The notes beneath the pieces are model-generated. The model had not been told where the DNA came from. It saw only the letters and a program-made list of their open reading frames with translations, and searched no databases. From a virus: DNA of 48,126 nucleotides. The stretch's first letter is position 1, and each line of letters begins with the position of its first letter. The position numbers and the translations under genes were made by a program. Below, in pieces: positions 25,198 to 33,536 of this stretch. The stretch lies in IMG/VR virus record IMGVR_UViG_3300027851_000043, positions 1 through 48,126 of that record. One strand, written 5' to 3'.

Positions 25198-25385
25198 TTG
25201 CCTTCCTTTGGTTTGTGCGGAGCCCGCGGCTCGCAGAGCACGTACTTGAAATAGTCCGCCCCCTTGAGGCGGACCAGGTCTTCCTTGGCCTTGTAGCACT
25301 GCTGCTCGGTCTGGTACCCGACCTCGCGGTAATGGCCGCAGAGGCCCCACGCAGCAGTGCAGATGGCAAGTGTCCAGGCGATCAT
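25194..25385 (-). CDS. Small exported-type protein, 63 aa
   Basis: The N-terminus MIAWTLAICTAAWGLCG is a signal-like hydrophobic stretch; the rest has paired Cys in EQQCYKAKEDLV and YFKYVLCEPR. The pattern fits small Cys-containing periplasmic or membrane-tethered phage proteins. The 58-residue gene at 25609-25785 has the same plan, so the two may be distant relatives. Confidence 0.6.
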   Translation of the reverse strand: MIAWTLAICTAAWGLCGHYREVGYQTEQQCYKAKEDLVRLKGADYFKYVLCEPRAPHKPKEGN

Positions 25386-25606
25386 TTTGATTTCTCCAGC
25401 GTGGCCCCATCCTTGCCGCGCCATTCGTCGCACAGGCCCATGCCCCCGTTGGGGAGCATGAACCCGTGCCAGTCACACCAGGGGACGGGGCCGTGAATAC
25501 TGCGGTCCGAGCGCATCCGTTTGGACCTGCACGTGCCGCAGCGGGGCGTGTCGGGGTCGAAGTTGGCGGCCTTCTTCGACCGCCTGATCGAGCTGACAGA
25601 GGGCAT
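25382..25606 (-). CDS. Zinc-binding small protein, 74 aa
   Basis: Basic N-terminus (SSIRRSKKAANF), then PRCGTCRSKRM, a WCDWHGF motif and GLCDEWRGKDG: four Cys and one His in the order of a small phage zinc-binding family. Start ATG at 25606. Function unknown. Confidence 0.65.
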   Translation of the reverse strand: MPSVSSIRRSKKAANFDPDTPRCGTCRSKRMRSDRSIHGPVPWCDWHGFMLPNGGMGLCDEWRGKDGATLEKSK

Positions 25607-25608
25607 GG

Positions 25609-25785
25609 TCAACGCTTGTGGACGACTTGGATGCACCGGGTCTGCAGCCTGCTGAAGAAGTCCGTGTCCTTGATGACCTGGGTGACGCGCTGACACTCCG
25701 TCGCGTCGGCCAAGTTCGGCACGATCGTCAGGGAGCCACTGCGGTCGTAGTTCAGGGCGATCACCAACATCCAGCTCGTGATCAT
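25609..25785 (-). CDS. Small protein with hydrophobic N-terminus, 58 aa
   Basis: Starts MITSWMLVIALNYDRSGSLT; two Cys in ATECQRVTQVIKD and LQTRCIQVVHK. It overlaps the ligase stop by 4 nt (ATGA) and ends just before the next gene. It resembles the 63-residue gene nearby in layout (hydrophobic start, two Cys). Confidence 0.62.
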   Translation of the reverse strand: MITSWMLVIALNYDRSGSLTIVPNLADATECQRVTQVIKDTDFFSRLQTRCIQVVHKR

Positions 25786-27143
25786 GCCGCCACCGCCGCC
25801 TCGAACTGGGCCAGCACGCGCTCGAGGGTGTCGGCCTCGACCTTGTCACGGCGCAGCTCGATCGCGCGGGGGTGGTACAGGCTGTACAGCTCGTTCGTGT
25901 CGCAAGGTGGCGAGACCTCGTTGGCGCGCACGGCCATGATCATGCCCAGCACGCTGTCGCGGTTCTCGTGCAGGTACTGCTCCATGTCGCGCTTGAAGCC
26001 TGCGGCGGAGACCTCGAGCTTGTCGTCGGCGGAGCGCAGGACCACCGACCCGAAGGTGTGTTCGGTACGGGTGCCCGGCGTGCCCGGCTTGAAACCCACG
26101 ATCTTGAGGTCCACGTCGACTTCGAGCTTGAGCTTGACCTGGTCCTTGCTGTCGCCGTCCTTCCAGATGGCCTGCGGGTGCTTGACCACGGTGCCCTCCA
26201 GGCCGCGCGCCAGGACCTTCTTGTAGTGGGCCATCGCCTCGGCGTAGCTGTAGACGATCTCGTTCTCGATGATCTGCACCTGCGGATCGTTGACCTCCTG
26301 CACGAACCCGATGAGCTGGTTGAAGCGGCTGACGTAGGGCTGGGTGTACTTACCCTTGACGACTGCGGAGACCAGCGGGATGCAGTCCCACACGTCGAAC
26401 ATGACGGTGACGTTGTCGGGGAGCTCCTTCTCGCCGACGAGCAGGCTGTTGAGGATGCCGTTGGCCTCGGAGCGGCGCATGACCTCGACGCAGTGGTTTT
26501 CGTACAGGGTCAACTCACCGTGGTACTGGAACCCCGGTTGCAGCTTGCCCAGCTTGCCCTCCAGCGCGCCGAGGGCCCCCTTGTAGAAGGTGTTGCCCTG
26601 GCGGCTGGAGACGGTGACGTTGCAGTCCTCGTCCACGTCGACACGAGCAAACATGCCGTTGGCCTTGAGCTGGCTGATCATGCCCTGGCTCCAGTCCCAG
26701 CCTTTCATCGAACTGTCCTTGGGCAAGCTGCAGCGCATGTACGGGAAGTCGGGAATCAGGCCTGGGAACGCGGCGTTGACCGTGCCCGCGCCGATGCCGC
26801 AGCGCAGGTCCTTGTTGATCACACGGCGCAGCAGCTCGGCCGACTTCGGCGTCAGCTCCCGCATGTGGAACCCGATGGCCTGGTGGGCGGCGTCGCCGGA
26901 CAGCCGGCGGGTCTTCAGATTGTCGAGCAGCTCCCATTCCGGGGCCCCCCACTGGTCACTGCCGAACGCGGTGTCGGGCAGCTTCAGGTTGGCCACGTAG
27001 TAGGTCACGGTCGGGTCCAGTGCCGCCTTGAGAACCCACTGCTCGTCCTTGTCCATCGTGGCCACGAGGGCCTGTTTGTCTTTCTTGGCACTGGTTGCGG
27101 CGATGGCGTCCAGTTTGTCCAGCATGTTGTCAGTGAAGCCCAT
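25782..27143 (-). CDS. ATP-dependent DNA ligase
   Basis: A 453-residue nucleotidyltransferase ligase that seals nicks after replication and recombination. The adenylated Lys should be Lys160 in SQLKANGMFARV; the usual KxDG reads KANG, with Asn at the Asp position. Motif IV is LEGTVVKHP and motif V is QVKLKLEVDVDLKIVGF. The N-terminal 150 residues are the DNA-binding domain of phage T4-like ligases. One exact 11-mer is in the codons of ELPDNV. Confidence 0.88.
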   Translation of the reverse strand: MGFTDNMLDKLDAIAATSAKKDKQALVATMDKDEQWVLKAALDPTVTYYVANLKLPDTAFGSDQWGAPEWELLDNLKTRRLSGDAAHQAIGFHMRELTPKSAELLRRVINKDLRCGIGAGTVNAAFPGLIPDFPYMRCSLPKDSSMKGWDWSQGMISQLKANGMFARVDVDEDCNVTVSSRQGNTFYKGALGALEGKLGKLQPGFQYHGELTLYENHCVEVMRRSEANGILNSLLVGEKELPDNVTVMFDVWDCIPLVSAVVKGKYTQPYVSRFNQLIGFVQEVNDPQVQIIENEIVYSYAEAMAHYKKVLARGLEGTVVKHPQAIWKDGDSKDQVKLKLEVDVDLKIVGFKPGTPGTRTEHTFGSVVLRSADDKLEVSAAGFKRDMEQYLHENRDSVLGMIMAVRANEVSPPCDTNELYSLYHPRAIELRRDKVEADTLERVLAQFEAAVAA

Positions 27144-27459
27144 TTTGGTATCTCTCGGTGATGTGTTGAATGAAGTCGTCCAGATTCAGGTTCTCGGACG
27201 TTCTCGGGGTTGCGGGGATGGTCTCGAGGTATTCCTCGATGTCGCCCACCAGAATCTCGGCCTGGATAGCCGCGTTGTCCCTGGTGGTCCAGAAGCTGCG
27301 CCACAGGCGCTTGGTGGTTCCGATGTGCTCGACGGCGTAGAGCAGCACCGGTCCGCCGTAGTCGGCGTACCCGGCGTTGATCACGATCAGGCCCCTCGTG
27401 CTGAGGAACCCGTCGCAGTCGAATTGCGGTGGCCGACTGAGCCAGGGGAGGGAGGCCAT
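27130..27459 (-). CDS. Hypothetical protein, 109 aa
   Basis: Starts MASLPWLSRPPQFDCDGFLS; beta-rich first half, then an acidic helical end (EEYLETIPATPRTSENLNLD). It overlaps the ligase gene by 14 nt. No family recognised. Confidence 0.6.
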   Translation of the reverse strand: MASLPWLSRPPQFDCDGFLSTRGLIVINAGYADYGGPVLLYAVEHIGTTKRLWRSFWTTRDNAAIQAEILVGDIEEYLETIPATPRTSENLNLDDFIQHITERYQNGLH

Positions 27460-27740
27460 TACTCGAACTGCACCTCCCCTTTCTCGGTCAACTGGGCTTT
27501 GCGCCCCGTCGGACGGAACAGGTTGCGGGGGCCGCCGACGCCGAGGTCCCGCAGCGTATCGCGGTCCAGCTTGCTGGCGACGTCCATGTCCAGCCCGTGG
27601 CTCTGGACGAGGTGGCCGACATAGTTCGGCCCGTCCTGGTAGGCGATGTACATGACGGCCGAGTCGACCTGGAAGGTCTCATTGCGAACACGAATTTCCC
27701 AACGGCCCGACTTGAAGCGGGCTCTAACGAAAACTGGCAA
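27459..27740 (-). CDS. Hypothetical protein, 93 aa (TTG start)
   Basis: Read from TTG 27740, with AGGAG eight bases upstream: PVFVRARFKSGRWEIRVRNE then VDSAVMYIAYQDG. It ends exactly at the next start. Beta-rich single domain, unknown. The much longer frame upstream is the complement of the neighbouring gene and is not used. Confidence 0.6.
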   Translation of the reverse strand: MPVFVRARFKSGRWEIRVRNETFQVDSAVMYIAYQDGPNYVGHLVQSHGLDMDVASKLDRDTLRDLGVGGPRNLFRPTGRKAQLTEKGEVQFE

Positions 27741-27772
27741 AGGTCTATCTCCTGTTGTGGTGCTCGGTGGGG

Positions 27773-28834
27773 TTAGAAGCCGGGGTAGCACTGGACTTCG
27801 TCGAGCGTGATCACGCCCTCGAAGTCGAAGACGATGTACATGCGGTCGCCGTCGACCAACAGGGCTGGGCCTTCCAGCTCGGCGTAGAGCCAGTTGGCCA
27901 CCGCCTGACGCAGCTCCAGCTCGTACTTGGCCTTCTGGCGCAGGGCCTCCTGCCGGGCAATCGCCAGCTGGGTCTCGTCGAGGGTTGTCTCGGCAAGGTC
28001 CTTGACCGCCTGCTCGCAGCGGGTCACTGCCGCTCGGAGAACGGAGACGTCGAGGTCTTCGTCCTCCCACTCGATGTCCCAGCAGGGCAGCTTCAGGATG
28101 TCGCAGTCAAGGTCTTCGGAGACCTCTTTGCCGTTGCGGTCCCCTGGCTCCGTGGAGCTCAGGTATCCGCCGTCGCCGAACCAGTAGGCGCTGTGTTCGA
28201 GCAGGCCCATCTCTCGTACCTGCATGCGGTCCAGCGCCTCGTAATACTCACAACGCAGCGAGAAGATCTTCGGGGCGCCATACCCGCCCCGGACGTCGCA
28301 GCCGCCATGCACACTGACGATGAGGTGGCTGGGCTCGTAGTCGTCGTCGAGAAACAGCTCGACGTACTGCAGCACCTGGCTGAGGTCGCAGGTGTCGGGG
28401 TTGTTGTAGGTGTTGACAACCTTAGGATTGCGCTGCGATTCGCCGGTGTCATGCAGGTGGTCGGCGAAGGCCTCCTGGATGTGCAGCCATGACCAGTTGT
28501 CGTTGGCTTCCTCTGCCACAAACTGGTCCATGCGGGACTGCAATTCGGCGTCGAACTGCAGGCAGCTGTTCATCCAGTGGTAGAGGCTGACGGTGGCCAT
28601 CAGGGACGGGCGACCGAAACGCTGTTCCTTCTTCGGGTCGCGCCAGGTCGACCACTCGTAGCGGCAGGCCGGCTGGGCGTCGAAGTCGACGAACTGGTTG
28701 CGTTCCCAGTGCCGGCCGTACGCGCCACCGCTGTCGAGGAAGTGGGTGCCCGTGTTCTCCTTGAGCATCTCGACCACGATCTGCTTCGTGGTGACGCCGG
28801 TGTAGTCCCGGGTGGCGGTGGGGGTTTCTTCCAT
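27773..28834 (-). CDS. Conserved-type phage protein, 353 aa, function unknown
   Basis: N-terminal MLKENTGTHFLDSGGAYGRH WERN motif is typical of a family found in many large phages and plasmids without known role. The middle is acidic and aromatic (WSWLHIQEAFADHLHD), the end has charged helices. Soluble; no known catalytic motif. It follows the hairpin leader at 28873-28889. Confidence 0.7.
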   Translation of the reverse strand: MEETPTATRDYTGVTTKQIVVEMLKENTGTHFLDSGGAYGRHWERNQFVDFDAQPACRYEWSTWRDPKKEQRFGRPSLMATVSLYHWMNSCLQFDAELQSRMDQFVAEEANDNWSWLHIQEAFADHLHDTGESQRNPKVVNTYNNPDTCDLSQVLQYVELFLDDDYEPSHLIVSVHGGCDVRGGYGAPKIFSLRCEYYEALDRMQVREMGLLEHSAYWFGDGGYLSSTEPGDRNGKEVSEDLDCDILKLPCWDIEWEDEDLDVSVLRAAVTRCEQAVKDLAETTLDETQLAIARQEALRQKAKYELELRQAVANWLYAELEGPALLVDGDRMYIVFDFEGVITLDEVQCYPGF

Positions 28835-28872
28835 ATTGGACTCCTGAAAAAGTTGACGAAGGTCGTCGAGGT

Positions 28873-28889
28873 GCCGGGCTATACCCGGC
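28873..28889 (-). promoter_or_regulatory. 5'-UTR stem-loop
   Basis: GCCGGG/CCCGGC stem with 5-base loop, about 40 bases upstream of the 353-residue gene start, before an AGGAGTCC ribosome site. It belongs to the same leader arrangement as the AATGC hairpins but has a different loop. Confidence 0.5.
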
Positions 28890-28903
28890 GGGTGGGGTGC
28901 ACG

Positions 28904-29389
28904 TCAAGCGCAGCGCATCAGGTACTCGGTGCCGTCGAAGTCGACGGATGTGTAGTCCTGCTTGAGCTCCTCGGCAGCGGCGTCCCAGTCGATGTGGCTG
29001 AGGGGCCAGTTGGCGTTGCGGTCGATGGCGCCGATGTCGTAGGCCAGCTCCTCGGCGAACTCGGCAAACTTGTCGGCGCGGATCAACTGCTCGCCATGCC
29101 GCCAATCCGCGGAGTAGGGTGAAGCCTCCTCAGCAAGGTCTCGCAGGGCGAGGTACTCGTCCACCTCGTCCCAGTACAGGTGGGCTGGGCCTGTGTCGTT
29201 GACCCAGTGGAGCCAGTCCTCGAACTTGGCCGGCACCTCGTCGGACTTGTCGTCCGGCACTTTCTCGCTGTCGACCCACTCCTCGTACTCCGTGTCGTGG
29301 GCGTCGGTGAGCTCGCTCTCGAGCTCCTCCATGCGCTCGATCACGTCGCGGCTGTCGATGTACGCATCACCTCTCAAATCACCTGCCAT
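28904..29389 (-). CDS. ArdA-like acidic protein, possible antirestriction
   Basis: A 161-residue, strongly acidic protein. The C-terminal EFAEELAYDIGAIDRNANWP then IDWDAAAEELKQDYTSVDFD matches the closing part of ArdA-type antirestriction proteins (FAEEL ... IDW..AAREL..DY). The N-terminal half (DSRDVIERMEELESELTDAH) is a coiled helix. ArdA mimics DNA and blocks type I restriction enzymes. Only the C-terminal resemblance supports the call, so a generic DNA-mimic reading is as safe. Confidence 0.5.
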   Translation of the reverse strand: MAGDLRGDAYIDSRDVIERMEELESELTDAHDTEYEEWVDSEKVPDDKSDEVPAKFEDWLHWVNDTGPAHLYWDEVDEYLALRDLAEEASPYSADWRHGEQLIRADKFAEFAEELAYDIGAIDRNANWPLSHIDWDAAAEELKQDYTSVDFDGTEYLMRCA

Positions 29390-29407
29390 GTTGGCCTCCT
29401 GGTTGTT

Positions 29408-29422
29408 GCCTCAATTCGAGGC
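29408..29422 (-). promoter_or_regulatory. 5'-UTR stem-loop overlapping a stop codon
   Basis: GCCTC-aattc-GAGGC on the + strand; the stem covers the last codons and stop of the 408-residue gene and precedes the leader region of the 161-residue gene on the other side. It may act as a 3' stabiliser. Confidence 0.35.
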
Positions 29423-30637
29423 GGGTTGGGTTTGTGCCTTCTTCAGGCGCTCGACCACAGGGTCGAAGAACTCGTCCTTCAAGGACTCCTCGGCGTGCTC
29501 TTGCCCGATGAAGCCCCAGCAGCTGTCGTAGTCGCCGCTGGCAATCCACTCGGGCTCCTCGCCCTCATCGGGCTCCTTGGCCAGGGTGAAGACCTGGGTG
29601 ACACAGCCGTAGACATCACCGCTGCACCACTTGCTGTACTCCTCGAGCACGCCAGCGGCGTAGTGCACCGCGGCGGTGTGCACATCCATCGGGCGATCGG
29701 CGTAGTGCTGATCGACGTAGTCGCGGGCCTGTTTGTAGGCCTCGGGTTGACCGTCGACCACGACGCCGGCGTTGTCGGGGAAGAAGGCCACGTTGCGACC
29801 ATCGGCTTCGACGATCCAGCCGTTGGGGCCGAGGTAGGTCTCTTTGCCGCGCTTGACGACCACGCCCTTGTGGCAGCCCTTGCCGATGTTCTCGATGGCG
29901 CCCTTGTCGGCCACCCACACACCGTCAGGCAGGTCATTGATGTCGCCGTCCCAGGTCGTGGTCGAGTAGCGGGTCTCGTAGTTGCCGCCGGAGGACGCAA
30001 CAGGCACCACGTAGGGCCCGGCGATCTGCTGCCAGTGTTCGGAGTACAAAGCCTCGGCGTGCTTGGCCATCTGGTCGCTGAAGTAGCCCCGGTAGTCAGC
30101 GAGGTCCTCGCGAATCTGCTTCTCGTACCGGCCCCGCAGGTACGTCAGGAGCTGGCGGCTGGGTTCACCGCTCTCCAGCTTCTCTAGGTGGTCCCCCTCG
30201 CTCAGGTTGAGGCCACCCCACTTCTCAAGGTGCAGCAGGAGGTCCGTGAGCTGTTCGCCATCAAGTTCGTCCCACAACCGGTCTGCGGCGTGCTCGCACA
30301 GGTCTTTGGTGACCCCCTTGATGGTGACCGACTGATCAAGGTCAATCTCGCCGTACCCATCCAACCCCAGCGCGCTGTAGAACTCGCTGTCGTTATCGGT
30401 GATGGTTCTGTCGCACGCCGAGTAGGGCGTCTTCGTGTACAGGTCGCCCTGGCAGTCGTAGTCCTTGAGGGGGTTGATCCCAGGGCAGTCGTCGTGCACG
30501 AGGTAGGCCACGACCAGTTTGTCGCCGACACGCTCGATGAGCACATCGTCCTCGTTGTACGGCTCAAACTCCAGCTCGAGGTCACCGTGCTCGGTAACCA
30601 GGGTCAGTTGGGTGCGGCGGCGCAGTTTGTTGGTCAT
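29411..30637 (-). CDS. Hypothetical protein, 408 aa
   Basis: Soluble, acidic protein starting MTNKLRRRTQLTLVTEHGDL. The N-terminal domain is beta-rich, the centre is helical (LADYRGYFSDQMAKHAEALY), a glycine-rich stretch follows (VVPVASSGGNYETRYS), and the end holds DYDSCWGFIGQEHAEESLKD, seen in other phage unknowns. One exact 11-mer is in FFPDNAG codons. The nine upstream in-frame codons are inside the leader hairpin and not used. Confidence 0.66.
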   Translation of the reverse strand: MTNKLRRRTQLTLVTEHGDLELEFEPYNEDDVLIERVGDKLVVAYLVHDDCPGINPLKDYDCQGDLYTKTPYSACDRTITDNDSEFYSALGLDGYGEIDLDQSVTIKGVTKDLCEHAADRLWDELDGEQLTDLLLHLEKWGGLNLSEGDHLEKLESGEPSRQLLTYLRGRYEKQIREDLADYRGYFSDQMAKHAEALYSEHWQQIAGPYVVPVASSGGNYETRYSTTTWDGDINDLPDGVWVADKGAIENIGKGCHKGVVVKRGKETYLGPNGWIVEADGRNVAFFPDNAGVVVDGQPEAYKQARDYVDQHYADRPMDVHTAAVHYAAGVLEEYSKWCSGDVYGCVTQVFTLAKEPDEGEEPEWIASGDYDSCWGFIGQEHAEESLKDEFFDPVVERLKKAQTQPASN

Positions 30638-30657
30638 GTTGGACTCCTTGAAGTTGT

Positions 30658-30672
30658 GCCCCAATGCGGGGC
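30658..30672 (-). promoter_or_regulatory. 5'-UTR stem-loop (AATGC loop family)
   Basis: GCCCC-AATGC-GGGGC on the + strand (GCATT loop in the RNA), about 20 bases upstream of the AAGGAGTCCAAC ribosome site of the 408-residue gene. Confidence 0.75.
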
Positions 30673-30682
30673 GGGGTTGAGG

Positions 30683-32083
30683 TCAGCCGACGGCCCGGTC
30701 AAGTCGGTAGCCGCGGGGTGTTCCTTCGCTGTTCTCGAACAACGAACGGCGCACACACTCGACAGTGCGCTTGACCAACGCCACCACGGGGCCAGGCACC
30801 ACGCTCTGGCCGAGCAGGATGTGCTTGTCGGTGTTGGACAGGCCCGCCACCAGCTTCGGGTCCACACCCTTGATGCGGGCATGCTCGTCGCCACTGAAGA
30901 GTCGCAGGAGGTTGGCGTTGTCGGAGTGTTGGAGCATGGGGTCCGTAGAACCGCCCTTCCAGTAACCCCGACGCAGGGTCGGAACGCGGGTCGAGTTCAG
31001 GTCGACGATCTGCATCTGGAAACCCTTGCCGGCTTCCTTGTCGCGCACCGCCTTGTCCTTGAGGTAGTTGAACTCGCCCCACGTGTGGTTGTTGTGCTGG
31101 TCGAGGATCTGGGCCACGGTGCGCACCGGGCGCACAGCCGGCGCCAGGTTGGTCAGGTCCATCTCGGTGCCGGCCGGCACCCCGACCATGAACCAGCGGA
31201 CGCGCTTCTCCATGGCGCCGAAGTCGCTGGCGTCCAGCTGCACCTCGTGGGTGTCGTAGCCCATGTCGCGGGTCTGCGACCGGATGATGCTTGCCGAGGC
31301 GCTGGAGGCGTACTCGGGCACGTTCTCGAGCAGGAACATGCCGGGCTGCAGCCGGTGCATGAAGGTCAGGAACGAGTGGGCAAGGTGGCCGACCTCAGGG
31401 TGGTCCTCCATGATCTCGATCCCGTTCTTGGACTTGCCTGCGCGGCTCGCGCCGGAGCAGGGGATGCCGGCCACGAGGAAGTCAGCCTTGGGCAGACTGG
31501 CCATGAGGTCGTCGTCCTGGATGGCCTCCTGCATCGGCGCGGAGATGATGACCGTGTCCTTGGTCAACACCGGGTTCGCGCCACGGGCATGCTCCACGAG
31601 GTCGTCGTCGATCTCGTTGACCAGCACCGTGTGCGCCTGCACCCCAGCCTGCAGGATGCCGGCGTGGGCGCTGTGGTCGAGGATGCCGCCGCCGAACGCC
31701 AGGCCCGCCACGGCCACCGTGGTGGCCAGCGCCTGCTTCAGGCGCCCCACCCGTGCGGTGGCCAGCTCAGCCGATGCCAGCTTGGAGATCTCGATGCGGC
31801 CGGGCTTCATCACCACCTTGACGACCTTGCAGTGGGCAAGGTGTCCCAGCGTGCCGTCGCTGTTGATGTCGATGACAGGGGTGAAGCCCTCGCCCTTGGC
31901 CTTGCGCGAGATCGTGAACTGACCCTGGGTCACCGGCTTGGCCGTGAGGATCAGCTTGCGGCCCTCGAACGTGGCGTCGTAGCCATGGCCGGGCAGGAAC
32001 CCGTTGTCGGCCAGCGACTGGCTCTGGAAGTAGAGGCGTGCGTTGCCCCGGTGGCTACCCACCATCTTGATCTGGTACTTCAT
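30683..32083 (-). CDS. DNA (cytosine-5) methyltransferase
   Basis: 466 residues. SAM-binding motif I is LAFGGGILDHS at about 128-138, the catalytic PC motif is GIPCSGAS at 206-213 (PPCQ in most family members), ENV at 253-255 is motif VI and GQSVVPGPV near 435 is motif IX/X. The first 120 residues form a beta-rich domain with RLYFQSQSLADNGFLPGHGY seen in other phage C5 enzymes. It could protect phage DNA from host restriction. The non-standard motif IV could mark low or altered activity. Confidence 0.85.
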   Translation of the reverse strand: MKYQIKMVGSHRGNARLYFQSQSLADNGFLPGHGYDATFEGRKLILTAKPVTQGQFTISRKAKGEGFTPVIDINSDGTLGHLAHCKVVKVVMKPGRIEISKLASAELATARVGRLKQALATTVAVAGLAFGGGILDHSAHAGILQAGVQAHTVLVNEIDDDLVEHARGANPVLTKDTVIISAPMQEAIQDDDLMASLPKADFLVAGIPCSGASRAGKSKNGIEIMEDHPEVGHLAHSFLTFMHRLQPGMFLLENVPEYASSASASIIRSQTRDMGYDTHEVQLDASDFGAMEKRVRWFMVGVPAGTEMDLTNLAPAVRPVRTVAQILDQHNNHTWGEFNYLKDKAVRDKEAGKGFQMQIVDLNSTRVPTLRRGYWKGGSTDPMLQHSDNANLLRLFSGDEHARIKGVDPKLVAGLSNTDKHILLGQSVVPGPVVALVKRTVECVRRSLFENSEGTPRGYRLDRAVG

Positions 32084-32100
32084 GTTGAACTCCGAAAGGT

Positions 32101-32113
32101 GCCCAATGCGGGC
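32101..32113 (-). promoter_or_regulatory. 5'-UTR stem-loop (AATGC loop family)
   Basis: GCCC-AATGC-GGGC, immediately upstream of the CGGAGTTCAAC ribosome site of the methyltransferase gene. Confidence 0.75.
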
Positions 32114-32120
32114 GGGTTGG

Positions 32121-32471
32121 TCAGGATGCCGGCCGGTACTTGCAGAGGAGGTTCCAGAACTCCTCCGTGAGGCGCTGCTTGTTCTCGCTATCAGCCACGG
32201 CCAAGGCCCGGCCGATGTGTGTGTCGAAGGCGCCAGCGTAGTCCTCGACCCTGTTGACGATGCGCCTCACCTCGTCGTAAGAGAGGCTGCACATGGGCAG
32301 GGTGTGGTGGTCCACGCGCGGGGTGCCGATCATCTGGACGTTGTGCACGTTGATGGCCAGCAGGTCTCCCATGTCATCTGGGCAGTTCTCGTGGGTGATC
32401 GCCGGCGGCCCGTGCGGGGAAGCGTCGTCGTACTCGACGAAAAAGCTGATACGTGCGGTTTTGATGGTCAT
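32121..32471 (-). CDS. Hypothetical protein, 116 aa
   Basis: Starts MTIKTARISFFVEYDDASPH; beta strands followed by two helices (YDEVRRIVNRVEDYAGAFDT). An in-frame TTG five codons upstream is less well placed. No family recognised. It follows the DUF5983-like gene by four bases. Confidence 0.62.
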   Translation of the reverse strand: MTIKTARISFFVEYDDASPHGPPAITHENCPDDMGDLLAINVHNVQMIGTPRVDHHTLPMCSLSYDEVRRIVNRVEDYAGAFDTHIGRALAVADSENKQRLTEEFWNLLCKYRPAS

Positions 32472-32475
32472 GGCG

Positions 32476-32769
32476 TCACCATTCAAAAGTGGGGAGGGCT
32501 TCGATCGGGTTGGCGTCGCAGTCCAGCCTCACGAAGTCGCAACCGTAGTTGTGGGCAAACCGCAGCACGGCGGCCAGCTCGGGGTGCTCATCCTCGAGCA
32601 GGCCAGTGTCCTGCCCGGCGATGAACACCCACCCATAACCCATCCAAGGGGTGTACACCACCTCGGGGTACAGCTTGGCGTTCTGGTGGTCTGGCAGACC
32701 CCCCAGTGCATCGGCCGTGTGCTTCGGGATGTGGGCGGTGCTGATGGTCAGCATCTTGTCGATTTGCAT
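32476..32769 (-). CDS. DUF5983-like protein, 97 aa
   Basis: LTISTAHIPKHTADAL at the N-terminus, YGWVFIAG in the middle, HPELAAVLRFAHNYGCDFVR and a closing LPTFEW follow the DUF5983 plan found on phages and plasmids. Function is unknown; small soluble protein. Confidence 0.72.
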   Translation of the reverse strand: MQIDKMLTISTAHIPKHTADALGGLPDHQNAKLYPEVVYTPWMGYGWVFIAGQDTGLLEDEHPELAAVLRFAHNYGCDFVRLDCDANPIEALPTFEW

Positions 32770-32770
32770 G

Positions 32771-32980
32771 TCAGGACTCCTTCGCAGGTTCAAAAGTCAC
32801 GCGGCGGTTGCGGAAGTCCTCGAGGAACCTCTCGTGCATCTCCAGGGTCTCCTCCTTGCCCCGCATGGTTTCGACGCTGCCCCCGTACCTGATCGAGGCG
32901 TGGGCCTCTTTCACGTCTTGCACCAACTGCTGGTGCTCCTCGAGCAGATCAATCAGATCGCCTACGGTTTCGATGTGCAT
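32771..32980 (-). CDS. Hypothetical coiled-coil protein, 69 aa
   Basis: Begins MHIETVGDLIDLLEEHQQLV and continues as one charged helix with a short Gly break. The start is the ATG at 32980 just after the previous gene; upstream in-frame codons overlap that gene. Confidence 0.62.
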   Translation of the reverse strand: MHIETVGDLIDLLEEHQQLVQDVKEAHASIRYGGSVETMRGKEETLEMHERFLEDFRNRRVTFEPAKES

Positions 32981-32981
32981 G

Positions 32982-33536
32982 TCAGCTCCCCACCCGCCAG
33001 TCGGGCAACACGTCATAGGTCAGCACGCCGTCGATGTCGGGGCAGTCAAGGTTGCCCGCTCCGGGCACGCACGGACTGCACAACTGGTAGGTGCCCGCCA
33101 CCGGAGACTTGAAGATCCAGAAGTTCAGGGCGCCGCCCAGCCACGACGTGCGGTAGAAGGTGTCCTGGTACCTGCCCTCGATGATGGGCTCCTCGATGCA
33201 GAGGTCCTCAGTCTCGCGCTCCACCGCACACCTGACGAAGTCATCGCGGTCGTTGTAGCCCAGGGCTTTGTAGCCAGACTCGATCCGGTCTTCGAGGATC
33301 CGCTCGTACTCGGGATCGCTCGTGATGTGGTAGTCGACCTCGATGAGGCCGTCGTGCACCTGCTCCTCGATCACGTCTGCGCGGCGTTCTGTGTCGGACA
33401 CGAGCTGATCGACGGCCAGGCGGAGACTGAGGTCCGTGCCGTGAACGTACATCAGTTCGTGGACCAAATCGGGGTCCAACGAGTCCGCCCGGATGTAGCC
33501 GTAGCGGATACCTGTTTCGGGGTCAATGTTGGTCAT
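32982..33536 (-). CDS. Hypothetical protein, 184 aa
   Basis: Starts MTNIDPETGIRYGYIRADSL, a start seen in other phage early proteins, then acidic helices and a Cys-containing end (YQLCSPCVPGAGNLDC). The two Cys pairs could bind metal. It is joined by ATGA to the next gene. Confidence 0.65.
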   Translation of the reverse strand: MTNIDPETGIRYGYIRADSLDPDLVHELMYVHGTDLSLRLAVDQLVSDTERRADVIEEQVHDGLIEVDYHITSDPEYERILEDRIESGYKALGYNDRDDFVRCAVERETEDLCIEEPIIEGRYQDTFYRTSWLGGALNFWIFKSPVAGTYQLCSPCVPGAGNLDCPDIDGVLTYDVLPDWRVGS

